Positions 23,989 to 31,736 of a stretch of DNA of 64,000 nucleotides are shown piece by piece (position 1 is the stretch's first letter; the number at the start of each line of letters is the position of its first letter). Position numbers and translations under genes: made by a program. Below the pieces are notes generated by a model, which searched no databases, had not been told where the DNA came from, and saw nothing but the letters and a program-made list of their open reading frames with translations. The DNA is from CAVUBL01 sp963739795 (GTDB taxonomy: Bacteria; Acidobacteriota; Thermoanaerobaculia; Multivoradales; DATKCC01). The DNA lies in contig CAVUBL010000007.1 in NCBI GenBank assembly GCA_963739795.1, forward strand, positions 372,001 to 436,000, in the 5' to 3' direction.

Positions 23989-24408
23989 GTGCCTCGATGT
24001 GTTCTCGCAGTGTTGTTCTCATTATTCGTAGTCGCGGGCCCGTCGCTGGCACAGTCAAGCCACCGAGTCGCAGACGATCATCGAGTGGGCTGCAAGACGC
24101 TGGAATTCTACAACCGGTTGAGGCAGTATGCGGTCGACAAGGACCTCGAGGCATTCAAGCAGGGCCTTACGGCCGGGATTCTCCTCGGCGAATGCACGCT
24201 CTTCAAGAGGGGCGAGGTGGTCTTCGTCGTCGACACGAAGATCCTCTCCGGCCTCGTGAAGGTCCGACGCAAAGGACGCCTGGAGGAGTACTGGACCGGC
24301 TTCGAGACCATCAAGTCAAATTTGGAGTTCGAGGTCTCTGAGGCGCGGGCTGAGCCGGGGCGGTGCGGCGAGCTCAGGTGCCGGTCCCAGAAGCCATCTC
24401 CTTCATAG
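23989..24408 (+). CDS. Small secreted hypothetical protein
   Basis: The predicted 139-residue protein begins at a GTG and has a clear signal peptide, VLAVLFSLFVVAGPSLAQ, with an Ala-x-Ala-like cleavage region. The mature part contains LEFYNRLRQYAVDKDLEAF and GECTLFKRGEVVFVVDTKIL, followed by a strand-rich C-terminus (KVRRKGRLEEYWTG). I recognise no family. Codon use is less GC-biased than in the core genes, consistent with the accessory patch around it. It converges with the outer-membrane protein gene, with stem-loop repeats between them. Confidence 0.65.
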   Translation: MPRCVLAVLFSLFVVAGPSLAQSSHRVADDHRVGCKTLEFYNRLRQYAVDKDLEAFKQGLTAGILLGECTLFKRGEVVFVVDTKILSGLVKVRRKGRLEEYWTGFETIKSNLEFEVSEARAEPGRCGELRCRSQKPSPS

Positions 24409-24427
24409 CTGGTCTCATCCAGAGCAG

Positions 24428-24619
24428 CGCGGCGCCCTCTCTCCCACGTAGGTGAGGGGAGGGCCGGGGTGAGGCGGTGCGATCCGATCGGGCGGGGGCG
24501 TCCCCTTCCCCCCGCGAGGGTGGGAAGGGGATCGAGGGGTTGCGGGGGGGATGCGATGAATCGTCCCCTTCCCCCCGCGAGGGTGGGAAGGGGAACGCGG
24601 GGATGCGGGGGTGGTCCGA
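24428..24619. repeat. CCCTTCCCCCC/GGGTGGGAAGGGG stem-loop repeats, tandem pair
   Basis: Two near-identical units at about 24502-24550 and 24564-24612 read CCCCTTCCCCCCGCGAGGGT then GGGAAGGGG; a degenerate third lies at 24434-24463. Each can form a C/G stem with a short loop. They lie between convergent genes (secreted protein and outer-membrane protein) and resemble bidirectional terminators or REP sequences. Single related units are at 28356, 40735 and 47995. Confidence 0.75.
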
Positions 24620-25870
24620 TCAAAACACGTAATTCACCACGAAGCTCCAGCTCTTGTCGATGAAGGTCTCCGGGCCGTGGTCAGGCTTGGTCTTCCAGTA
24701 GTCGTACTCGAGGATCAGATTCAGGTTGTCGTTCACGCTGTAGGTGAGGCCGGGGAGGATCTCGGTCTCCGTGGCCTGGGCGCCGTCGTAGGCCACCTGG
24801 CTCCAGTTGAGGCGGAGCTGGAGCGGGGCGACGGGGCGCCAGCGGGTGCCCACCAGGTAGTAGGTCGAGTCGTCGTAGCCCAGGCGCGAGTAGGGGTGGG
24901 CCGCGTCGGCCCGCTCGCCGGTCTGGTCGAGCACTTCGGCGTAGCCGGTCCAGGGCCCCAGGGTTAGCGTGGCGTCGCCGGCCACCTGCTGGAGGCGGAA
25001 GCTCTCGGCGGGCACGTCGTGGCGGGCGATCCGGCCCGAGAGGCCCGAGAGCCCCAGGGCGAGGGAGCGCCCCTCGCCGAAGGTCCAGGTGGGGACGGCC
25101 CGGGCGGTCACCGTGTTGCGCTGCTCCGCCGTGGTGTCGCTCTCCACGTCGCGGCCGGGCAGCGACCCCGCGACCCTGTCGTTGTTCACGAAGTACTGGG
25201 TCGAATAGTCCAGGTGAAAGCCGTCGCCCACCGGCCGACTGCCCACGAGCTCCGCGCCGTAGTCCGGGTTGAGCTTCAGGCCGTTGAAGTACTGGACGTT
25301 GCCGAAGAAAGAGTCGTCCCAGAAGACGCCGACCTTGCGGTACACCTTGCCCACGTGCACGTCTCCCACCGGCGTCTTCGCCCAGGCATAGGCCTCCTGG
25401 AACCAGACGTCAGAGACATAGTAGGAGCGCAGCTTCGAGTCGCGCGCCCGGGTCTGGACGTGGAGGCCGTAGCGGCCGTCCTCGGTGGCGCCGTCGAAGT
25501 TCAGGACGAAGGCGTAGATCTCGAACTTCTCCTGCGCGCCTTCGAGCTGCGGCAGGTACTCGAAGAGGTAGATCGATCCGGTGAGGTCGAAGTGGGCTTC
25601 AGCGGTGGCGGCGGTGGCGGCGGCGTGGGCCGGCCGGGCGGCGCCGCCCGAGAGCAGGACGAGCAGGGTGGCAACGGCCGCGGCGAGTGGGAGTCTCAGA
25701 GCCTGTGAAGAACTCTCCGCCCGTCGCGAGGGCGTCCTCCGGGCGCCGGCGCCCCTCGCAAGGCGCGCCGACGCAGGCGTAGCGGGGCCTACGTCGAGGC
25801 GGCGCAACGTCGCGAGGGGTGATTCGGGGGCGCCCGCAGCAGGGTCGGAGATTTCTTCACAGGCTCTCAT
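24620..25870 (-). CDS. Outer-membrane beta-barrel (porin-like) protein with element-derived N-terminus
   Basis: The mature region is a classic outer-membrane barrel: alternating amphipathic strands such as FEIYAFVLNFDGA, YGLHVQTRARD, YWKTKPDHG and a terminal aromatic strand ending SWSFVVNYVF, the BAM recognition signal. It fits a phosphate- or sugar-selective porin-like or uncharacterised family. The ATG at 25870 is followed by 57 codons supplied by the palindromic element at 25699-25866 plus a 3-bp duplication; the old start would have been ATG AGA CTC, giving the signal peptide RLPLAAAVATLLVLLSGGAA directly. With the insertion the signal peptide lies about 58 residues in, so export of the extended form is doubtful. 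A CTG codon at the element edge is the only nearby alternative. A TATAAA -10-like box lies at 25920-25925. Confidence 0.85.
   Translation of the reverse strand: MRACEEISDPAAGAPESPLATLRRLDVGPATPASARLARGAGARRTPSRRAESSSQALRLPLAAAVATLLVLLSGGAARPAHAAATAATAEAHFDLTGSIYLFEYLPQLEGAQEKFEIYAFVLNFDGATEDGRYGLHVQTRARDSKLRSYYVSDVWFQEAYAWAKTPVGDVHVGKVYRKVGVFWDDSFFGNVQYFNGLKLNPDYGAELVGSRPVGDGFHLDYSTQYFVNNDRVAGSLPGRDVESDTTAEQRNTVTARAVPTWTFGEGRSLALGLSGLSGRIARHDVPAESFRLQQVAGDATLTLGPWTGYAEVLDQTGERADAAHPYSRLGYDDSTYYLVGTRWRPVAPLQLRLNWSQVAYDGAQATETEILPGLTYSVNDNLNLILEYDYWKTKPDHGPETFIDKSWSFVVNYVF
25699..25866. mobile_element. Palindromic element PE, copy 2 (168 bp), inside a start codon region
   Basis: Terminal inverted repeats of 24 bp begin GAGCCTGTGAAGAA and match with two mismatches. 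TCA lies on both sides, a 3-bp target duplication that on the gene strand is the TGA of ATGA. The element is 168 bp, and with the 3-bp duplication adds exactly 57 codons, so the outer-membrane protein gene remains in frame. Its translation (RACEEISDPAAGAPESPLA ...) is collinear with that of copy 3. The interior repeats CGCGAGGGG and CTTGCGAG arms around a CGACGTAGGC palindrome. Confidence 0.85.
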
Positions 25871-25919
25871 GGTTCGGGACACAGGGGTCTCCTCCGGGTC
25901 GGGTGGCAAAGGCGGGGAT

Positions 25920-25925
25920 TTTATA
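25920..25925 (-). promoter_or_regulatory. Candidate -10 box for the outer-membrane protein gene
   Basis: On the minus strand TATAAA lies about 50 bp upstream of the ATG at 25870, in one of the few AT-rich spots of the region. A CTCGCCGT/ACGGCGAG stem-loop sits just upstream at about 25933-25954. No good -35 is visible, so this is a weak call. Confidence 0.35.
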
Positions 25926-25993
25926 GCGTCCTCGCCGTTCCTATACGGCGAGCGCTCTTCGGCGGATCGGCGCCGGCTCCCGGAGGCGCTACC

Positions 25994-26935
25994 TCAACCC
26001 ACGTAGAGCCGCTCCAGGCGGTCGTAGTGGCGCCGGAAGTAGACCCCCACCAGGTGGGCTCCCGTGAACAGGCCGTACACCCCGATCAGGATCGAGGCAG
26101 CGACGCCCGCCAGCGGGATGAAGAGCGTCACGTAGCGCAGGAAGGTGCTGGCGATCAGGAGGCCGCCCAGCAGGAGGGTCATGACCAGGGCCTCGGCCGG
26201 AGCCACCAGGAGCGCCCGCACGTGGAGGTCCACCCGGGGCAGGAGCCAGAAGCTCTCGAAGACCGCCGTCGCGCCGAGGGTGGGCATCCACAACGCGACT
26301 CCGAGCAAGAACCCTCCTACCAGGGGTGGGAAGCAGCTCGGCGCCGTGCCGGCGCCCAGCGCCTCGGCGTCTCCGCAGCCCGACAGGTACACCAGGACGA
26401 AAAGAGGGATTAGGGCGATCAGCGTCATGACGATCATGGCGAAGAGATCCGCCACGCGGGCGAAGAAGTCCCAGTCGGGCCAGTCGGGCAGCTCGTCGTC
26501 CCCCTCGGCCGTGGTGCGAACGATGGTGAAGAGGAGCCGGGGCACCATGACGGCGACGAAGAGGGCCGGGATGAAGACGATGCAACCGATCACCGGCAGG
26601 ATGGCGGGCAGGGCGGCGAAGAGCACCAGGAGCACCGCGTAGCTCCAGAAGACCGAGGCCCCCTTGCCCCGGAACGGGTACAGGAATGCCTCGCCGAGCG
26701 AGTAGGGCGACTTCTGGGCCCGGGTGCGGCGAAAGGCCGGCGCGGTCCGCGGGGCTGCGGCTCCGGCGGACGAGCCCCCCTCCAGGGGCACGGCCAGCTC
26801 GCCGCACAGACCGCAAAGGATCAGGCGGTGGCTGGGCTTCACGCAGGCGTCGCACAACTCCCGGCCGCAGCCGTCGCACCGGTAGGAGGCCGGTCGGTCG
26901 GGGTGGACGGAGCAGCAGGTGGGGCTCACGGGCAT
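25994..26935 (-). CDS. Zinc-ribbon, multi-pass membrane protein
   Basis: The 313-residue protein starts with a Cys-rich N-terminus (CCSVHPDRPASYRCDGCGRE, then CDACVKP and CGLCG), a B-box- or zinc-ribbon-like metal site. After a linker with SPYSLGEAFLYPFRG come about five or six membrane segments, for example YAVLLVLFAALPAILPVIGC and AMIVMTLIALIPLFVLVYL, separated by short loops. This zinc-ribbon plus DUF4013-like membrane organisation is seen in uncharacterised proteins of several phyla. The ATG at 26935 is preferred because the upstream reading is arginine-rich and AAAGG precedes it. It is followed after 123 bp by the outer-membrane protein gene on the same strand. The function is unknown. 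Confidence 0.75.
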   Translation of the reverse strand: MPVSPTCCSVHPDRPASYRCDGCGRELCDACVKPSHRLILCGLCGELAVPLEGGSSAGAAAPRTAPAFRRTRAQKSPYSLGEAFLYPFRGKGASVFWSYAVLLVLFAALPAILPVIGCIVFIPALFVAVMVPRLLFTIVRTTAEGDDELPDWPDWDFFARVADLFAMIVMTLIALIPLFVLVYLSGCGDAEALGAGTAPSCFPPLVGGFLLGVALWMPTLGATAVFESFWLLPRVDLHVRALLVAPAEALVMTLLLGGLLIASTFLRYVTLFIPLAGVAASILIGVYGLFTGAHLVGVYFRRHYDRLERLYVG

Positions 26936-27059
26936 GGCGCACCTTTCTCTTCGGGGGCGCGACCGCGGGCTCCGTGGCCGCCGACCCGTTCCCTGCAACG
27001 TACGGTTGGGAAGCTGATGAATTCCTATCGCCCCGGCGACGGCGCTGTCAACTCGCGGC

Positions 27060-28325
27060 CTACGACGCAGCCAGCCGCCAGGCGAGACGGAGGGCACCAC
27101 CGACGCCCAGGTCCCGGAGCGCCAGGGTGCCGGCGTGGACTCCCAGGAGGCGCTCGAAGAGCTCGGGGTCCGCCGCCAGAGCCCGGACCATGCGATGGCG
27201 CAGCCACGGCCGGCGCTCGACCGCGAGCAGCGTCCGGATGAAGGCCTCGGGCAGGCGGCGCTGGCGCCGGTGGGCCCGGGTGTAGGCCGCGAGGGGCTCC
27301 CGGCCGTCGGGGATCGCCTCGGCGGCGTCTTCCCGGAGGGCCGCGATCGACTCCACCAGTGCGAAGGCCTGGTGGAAGGCGAGGGTCAACCCCTCGCCGG
27401 TGATGGCGTCGAGGTATCCGGAGGCGTCGCCGACCAGGGCCACCCGCCCCCTCACGACGGCCCGGGGGCGGTGGGCGAGGGGGCCGCAGCCCAAGTCACG
27501 GGAGTCGCGGGAGTCGCGGGGCGCCCCCTCGAGTCGCGCGGCCAGGGTCGGCATCCGCGCGAGCAGGGCGTCGAAGTTGGCGGTTCCGCCGCTCCAGAGC
27601 ATGGCCACTCCCACTCGCTCCCGCCCCACCGGCGTCACGTAGGCCTCGCACCGGTCGGCCCAGTAGACCTCCACCCGATCGGTCCAGGGCTCGATCCGGA
27701 AATGGCGCCGCACACCGAAGCGCCCGCCGCCCCTCGGTCCCCTCGCCCCCGATACCCCCGAGGCCGCCCCTGCTGCGGCGCCGGCGCCCGCCCGGGGGTC
27801 CCCGAGGCCGGCCCAGGCCCGCACCTTCGAGCGCAGGCCGTCGGCGCCCACCAGCCAGCGCGCCGTTAAGGTGACCCCGCTCGCGGTGCGGAGCGAGGGG
27901 AATCCCGCGCCGGGCTCCGACGGCCCGCCGCGGACGAGACCGGTCGCCCGCTCGCCCCAGAGGAGCCGCGCGCCCACGGCTTCGGCGCGCGCGGCCATGG
28001 CGCTCTGGAGGGCGGTGCGGCGCACCCCGAGGCCGGCGGCCCCGCGCGGGAAGCCGGCGTCGGCCACCGCGGCGCCGTCCAGGTAGCGAATGCCGGTGAA
28101 GGGCGTGGCATCCGCCTCGCCCGGGAGCTCGACGCCCAGCTCGGCGAGGCGCGCCAGGCCGTCGGGCATGAGGCCTTCTCCGCACGCCTTGTCGATGGGC
28201 GGCCGGGCGCGGTCGAGGACGGTGACCGCCAGCCCCGCGAGCCGCGCCCGGATGGCCACCGCCAGCCCCGCCGGCCCGCCGCCCACGACCAGGAGGTCGT
28301 CCACCCGCGCCGAGCCCACCCTCAC
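27060..28325 (-). CDS. FAD-dependent oxidoreductase of the type III PKS cluster
   Basis: This 421-residue flavoprotein has the dinucleotide fold GGGPAG (residues 15-20) near its N-terminus, a PIDKACGEGLMPDGL active-site loop, the second motif LVGADGLRSKV and the FAD-binding VALVGDASGYLDAITGEGL. These features match the geranylgeranyl reductase/UbiH-like monooxygenase group. In phenolic-lipid pathways a flavoprotein hydroxylates the polyketide ring after synthesis, so it may oxidise the product here. It starts with GTG at 28325 (a second GTG lies two codons on) and is the most distal gene of the minus-strand cluster, 94 bp beyond the acyl-AMP ligase stop, with a stem-loop repeat in that gap. 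Confidence 0.85.
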   Translation of the reverse strand: MRVGSARVDDLLVVGGGPAGLAVAIRARLAGLAVTVLDRARPPIDKACGEGLMPDGLARLAELGVELPGEADATPFTGIRYLDGAAVADAGFPRGAAGLGVRRTALQSAMAARAEAVGARLLWGERATGLVRGGPSEPGAGFPSLRTASGVTLTARWLVGADGLRSKVRAWAGLGDPRAGAGAAAGAASGVSGARGPRGGGRFGVRRHFRIEPWTDRVEVYWADRCEAYVTPVGRERVGVAMLWSGGTANFDALLARMPTLAARLEGAPRDSRDSRDLGCGPLAHRPRAVVRGRVALVGDASGYLDAITGEGLTLAFHQAFALVESIAALREDAAEAIPDGREPLAAYTRAHRRQRRLPEAFIRTLLAVERRPWLRHRMVRALAADPELFERLLGVHAGTLALRDLGVGGALRLAWRLAAS

Positions 28326-28355
28326 CGCGGACTCCTCACGGGCGGGTGCTGTCGT

Positions 28356-28412
28356 CCCTCGCCCACCTCGAGGGTGGGAGAGGGATCGAGGGTGAGGGGG
28401 GTGATCCGATCA
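28356..28412. repeat. CCCTC/GAGGG stem-loop repeat
   Basis: The unit TCCCTCGCCCACCTCGAGGG followed by TGGGAGAGGGATCGAGGGTG is related to the units at 24502, 40735 and 47995. It is the only one located between two genes on the same strand (ligase and FAD oxidoreductase), where it may attenuate or stabilise the transcript. Confidence 0.65.
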
Positions 28413-28419
28413 TTTCCGA

Positions 28420-30237
28420 TCATTTCCGCCTCGAGCGGGCGTGGGCGAGGCTCGAACGGGTCACGGCGGCGGCGAGCCTCAGGGGGGTGACCGGCGCCGG
28501 GGCCTCGAGGGTGCCGCTCAGCCAGAGGCGCAGGGCCTCGCCACGGCGCAGCTTTCCCGAGGAGGTCCGGGGCAGGGTACCGGGCTCGAGCACCACCACC
28601 CGGTCGGCCGCGAGGCCGGTGCCGGCGAGCACCGCTTCCCGGGCCATCGCCGGCAGCGCCCGCCGCTCCGATTCGGAAGCGTCTCGCGCGGCCTCCACCA
28701 GGACCACCAGCTCCTCCTGCTCCGCCTCCTCGGGCAGATAGCTCGCGGCCACGGCGCAGCCGGCGCGCGCGCCCGGGACGGTGCAGGCGGCGGCCTCGAT
28801 CTCCTCCGGTCCGTAGTTGCGGCCACGCAGGATCACCTGGTCCTTGGCACGACCGGTGAGGTAGAGCTCGCCGCCGGAGAGGAAGCCCAGGTCGCCGGTG
28901 TCGAGCCATCCGTCCACCAGGGCGCGGGCTGTGGCCTCGGGGCGGCCGAGGTAGCCCGCCATCAGCGAGGGCCCGCGAACCCAGATGCGTCCCACCCGGC
29001 CCGCGGGCAGGGCGCGGCCCTCCTCGCCCCGCACCTCGATCTCGAAGCCGGGCAGCGGCGAGCCCACCGAGACGATCTCCCGGCCCGCCGGCGCGTCGGC
29101 GGCGTTCGCGCCGGAGGCCTCGCGCGGCAATTTACGCGGTGTTTGGCCCGGCTCCAGGGAGGGGCGCTCGAAGCGCGCCGAGGTGAAGGGGCGGCCGAGG
29201 GAGGAGAAGGTCACCGCCAGGGCTGCCTCCGAGAGCCCGTAGACCGGAGTCAGGGCCTCGGCGCGGAAGCCCCAGCGCCGGAAGCGCTCGGCGAAGGCGC
29301 GCAGGGTCCGGGCCGAGACCGCCTCGGCGCCGTTCAGGGCCACACGCCAGGAGGAGAGGTCGACCCCGTCGAGCTCCTCGTCGCGCACCTTCTCGACGCA
29401 CAGGCCGTAGGCGAAGTTCGGGGCCGGCGAGACGGTGGCGCGGAAGCGGGAGATGGCGCGAAGCCAGGCCGCCGGGCGGGCCACGAAGACCTCCGGCCCG
29501 AGGAGGGTCAGGTCCGTACGGCGCTCGAGGGCCGGCAGGACGCAGCCGATCAGCCCCATGTCGTGGTAGAGCGGGAGCCAGGAGGCGCCGCGGTGGGTGA
29601 CCTCCTCGGTGTCGGGCCAGAAGCCGTTGAGGGTCGCCGCCTGAGCGACGATCGCCCCGTGGGAGAGGGCCACCGGCTTAGGGTCGACGGTGGTGCCGGA
29701 GGAGAACTGGACCAGGGCCAGGTCCGAGGCGGTGGGACGGGCGGTGGGAGAGCCGGCCGACGCCGGAGCAGGCAGGCCGTCCAGGGTTCTGCACCCGAGG
29801 GCCGGCCGGGCGAGCTCCATCGCTTCGCCCAGGAGGCGGCGCACGCGCCGGTCGGCGAGCACCAGGCGCGCGCCGGCGGCCTCGATCATGCGGGCGGTCC
29901 GGCGGTGGTACTCGGCCAGCCGGCCCAGTCGGACCGGCGGGTAGAGGGGGGCGGGAACCGCGCCTGCCACGAGGATGCCGAAGAAGGCGTCGAAGAACTC
30001 GGCGCACGTGGGAAAGATCAGGGCCACCCGCTCGCCCGGTTCGACGCCCAGGGCGCCGAGGGCGGCGGCGATCCGGGCGGCGCCTTCGCTTACCCGGCGC
30101 CAGGACAGGAAGGTCGGCCGTTCCCGCCGGTCGAGGAGGGTCAGGCCCCGTTCCTCGATCCTCGAGGCGCGATCCAGGAGGTCGAGGAGGGTCCGCGCGG
30201 CCTCCGGGGCGGACGCCGCGGAGTCAGGCGCCCTCAA
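28420..30237 (-). CDS. Fatty acyl-AMP ligase (FAAL)
   Basis: The 605-residue adenylate-forming enzyme carries the FAAL-specific opening YPPVRLGRLAEYHRRTARMI (about 100-119), the P-loop FSSGTTVDPK (178-187), LPLYHDMGLIG and the core VYGLSEAALAVTFS. The C-terminal part has GYLGRPEAT, DTGDLGF and RGRNYGPEEIE. FAALs activate fatty acids as acyl-AMP and load them onto an acyl carrier protein rather than CoA. The adjacent ACP gene overlaps its start by 14 bp, and the type III PKS nearby would take over the acyl chain as starter. The TTG start at 30237 lies in the ACP C-terminus; a downstream start is possible. Confidence 0.88.
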   Translation of the reverse strand: MRAPDSAASAPEAARTLLDLLDRASRIEERGLTLLDRRERPTFLSWRRVSEGAARIAAALGALGVEPGERVALIFPTCAEFFDAFFGILVAGAVPAPLYPPVRLGRLAEYHRRTARMIEAAGARLVLADRRVRRLLGEAMELARPALGCRTLDGLPAPASAGSPTARPTASDLALVQFSSGTTVDPKPVALSHGAIVAQAATLNGFWPDTEEVTHRGASWLPLYHDMGLIGCVLPALERRTDLTLLGPEVFVARPAAWLRAISRFRATVSPAPNFAYGLCVEKVRDEELDGVDLSSWRVALNGAEAVSARTLRAFAERFRRWGFRAEALTPVYGLSEAALAVTFSSLGRPFTSARFERPSLEPGQTPRKLPREASGANAADAPAGREIVSVGSPLPGFEIEVRGEEGRALPAGRVGRIWVRGPSLMAGYLGRPEATARALVDGWLDTGDLGFLSGGELYLTGRAKDQVILRGRNYGPEEIEAAACTVPGARAGCAVAASYLPEEAEQEELVVLVEAARDASESERRALPAMAREAVLAGTGLAADRVVVLEPGTLPRTSSGKLRRGEALRLWLSGTLEAPAPVTPLRLAAAVTRSSLAHARSRRK

Positions 30238-30469
30238 GCTTCCTCCCGACCGCGTCCGCCAGGTCGCCCACGGTGGCGATGGCCTCCTCGTCCTCCGGGT
30301 CCAGGCAGACCTCGAACCGGTCCTCCACCTCCACCGCCAGGGTCAGGAGCCGGATCGAGTCGAGGGCCAGGTCCTCCACCAGGCGCATTCTGGGCTCGAT
30401 GCGACCTTCGTAGGACAGGTGCTCCCGGGCCACCTCCCGGATGACCCGCAGAATCTCCTCCCGCCTCAA
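30224..30469 (-). CDS. Acyl carrier protein
   Basis: The 81-residue protein has the phosphopantetheine attachment motif LALDSIRLLTLAVEVE, with Ser38 as the expected prosthetic-group site. Its length and helical pattern are typical of acyl carrier proteins, with an acidic helix 2 (LTLAVEVEDRFEVCLDPEDE). The TTG start at 30469 overlaps the methyltransferase stop codon as TTGA and has GGGGAGGG about 5 nt upstream, so it is translationally coupled. It most likely receives the acyl chain from the overlapping FAAL and presents it to the type III PKS. Confidence 0.85.
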   Translation of the reverse strand: MRREEILRVIREVAREHLSYEGRIEPRMRLVEDLALDSIRLLTLAVEVEDRFEVCLDPEDEEAIATVGDLADAVGRKLEGA

Positions 30470-31113
30470 CGGCCCTCCCCGGGCACCGGCCCCGCGCCGC
30501 GGGGGGCGGGGCGCCCGCCGGCGGCGGCCCGGGACCGTGCCGGTCCGGCACCCGCCGGTCGGGCCGCTCGGGTTGATCGGGTTGATCGGGTTGATCGGGC
30601 CAGGGCGCCGTCCTCGGTGCGGATCCGGTGGGCCAGGAGCACTCCGTTCGCGGCGGAGAAGAACGTGGCAGTGAGCCAGGCCCCGTGAACCAGGGGGAGG
30701 GCGGCGACTTCCAACGCCACGGCCACGTAGTTGGGGTGGCGCAAGAGACGGTACGGCCCGGAGGTGACGAGGGGCGCCCCGGGCACCACGATGACCCGCG
30801 TCGTCCAGCGCTCCCCGAGGGCCCGGACCGTCCAGTAGCGAAGCGCCGAAGCGGCGCCCAGGGCGAGGAGGGCCGCCGCGGCCAGCGACGGAACGAAGGG
30901 CCGTCCGAGAAGCCAGACCTCGGCCAGGCAGGAGGCGAGAAAGCAGGTGTGGAGCGCCACCATCCAGGGGTAGTGCCCGGCCCCCACCTCCACGCCGCCC
31001 CGAGCCAGGAGCCACCGGGAGCTCCGCCGCGCCAGCCCAAGCTCCAACAGCCGCTGCACCGCGATCAAGCCCACGAGGCCGGTAAACAACCAGCGGCTAT
31101 CGATCCCCCACAT
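30466..31113 (-). CDS. Isoprenylcysteine carboxyl methyltransferase-like (ICMT) membrane methyltransferase
   Basis: The 215-residue protein has about four or five membrane segments and the ICMT signature LVTSGPYRLLRHPNYVAV, the SAM and substrate region of the family. In several bacteria an ICMT homologue next to a type III PKS O-methylates alkylpyrones or alkylresorcinols, which is the likely role here. The C-terminal tail (after about residue 168) is low-complexity with RSTRSTRST repeats from a 9-bp tandem repeat and looks added. It is the first gene after the 200-bp tandem duplication and couples to the ACP through a TTGA overlap. Confidence 0.85.
   Translation of the reverse strand: MWGIDSRWLFTGLVGLIAVQRLLELGLARRSSRWLLARGGVEVGAGHYPWMVALHTCFLASCLAEVWLLGRPFVPSLAAAALLALGAASALRYWTVRALGERWTTRVIVVPGAPLVTSGPYRLLRHPNYVAVALEVAALPLVHGAWLTATFFSAANGVLLAHRIRTEDGALARSTRSTRSTRAARPAGAGPARSRAAAGGRPAPRGAGPVPGEGR
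30562..30602. repeat. 9-bp tandem repeat in the methyltransferase C-terminus
   Basis: GGGTTGATC occurs three times in a row, with related flanks (GGGCCGCTC and GGGCCAGGG). On the coding strand it reads CCCGATCAA units, giving an Arg-Ser-Thr tail. A similar array with CCCGA(T/G)AGG units ends the CPBP protease gene at 51305. Both are at 3' ends of genes encoding membrane proteins. Confidence 0.7.
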
Positions 31114-31160
31114 TGACCGAGATCCTACCGCTTCCCCAGAACCGCCAGGCGAGGAGTTGC

Positions 31161-31360
31161 GGCAAGGCGGATCTCCTCAAGCTACGGAGCCGCGAGACCC
31201 ATCCCTACGGAGCGTAGCCTCTCAAGGACCGGTCACGTCTGGAACGTGGTTTCGTCAACTGCCGGGCAGCCGATTCCCCCCACTTCACATCCCAGCGAGG
31301 AGCCCCTGGCAGCCGACCAGCCCCAACGGGGCGCGCCTCCCGCGTGCCAGGGACGTCTGA
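31161..31360. repeat. Tandem 200-bp direct repeat, unit 1
   Basis: The unit begins GGCAAGGCGGATCTCCTCAA and ends GCGTGCCAGGGACGTCTGA. It differs from unit 2 by two single-base indels only: GCGTAGCC versus GCGAGCC near 31217, and one fewer C in the run near 31275. The two changes cancel, so both units are exactly 200 bp. Confidence 0.9.
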
Positions 31361-31560
31361 GGCAAGGCGGATCTCCTCAAGCTACGGAGCCGCGAGACCC
31401 ATCCCTACGGAGCGAGCCTCTCAAGGACCGGTCACGTCTGGAACGTGGTTTCGTCAACTGCCGGGCAGCCGATTCCCCCCCACTTCACATCCCAGCGAGG
31501 AGCCCCTGGCAGCCGACCAGCCCCAACGGGGCGCGCCTCCCGCGTGCCAGGGACGTCTGA
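31361..31560. repeat. Tandem 200-bp direct repeat, unit 2
   Basis: This is the second copy, directly abutting the first. The near identity points to a recent duplication or to an assembly artefact. The 12 bp after the unit (GCCGACCCCGCG) do not continue the repeat. Confidence 0.9.
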
Positions 31561-31736
31561 GCCGACCCCGCGCAACGAGCCCATGAAGTCCGTCGAGCTC
31601 CCCAAGGGGAGGCGAAGCCGAGGCGGGCGCCGACGCCCCACTGTCCGACAAGCGCCCGCCGTTCCCAGGCACGCGGGAGGCCCGCCCCGGCAACGAACCC
31701 CCGCCCCCGCCCCCGCCTTCTCGCTCCTCGCTCCCC

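Larger units (their letters stand above)
31114..31736. other. Intergenic region holding a 200-bp tandem duplication
   Basis: The 623-bp gap between the methyltransferase and the PKS genes holds two adjacent 200-bp copies (31161-31360 and 31361-31560). A GC-rich tail with no supported gene follows. No open frame with protein-like composition is present in either strand; short Pro-rich frames arise from the repeat. It may be a duplicated regulatory region for the ICMT-ACP-FAAL part of the cluster. Confidence 0.6.

Noticed and set aside
31157..31586. Short Pro-rich genes in the tandem duplication
   Set aside because: They mirror the repeat, have no ribosome-binding site and no family resemblance.
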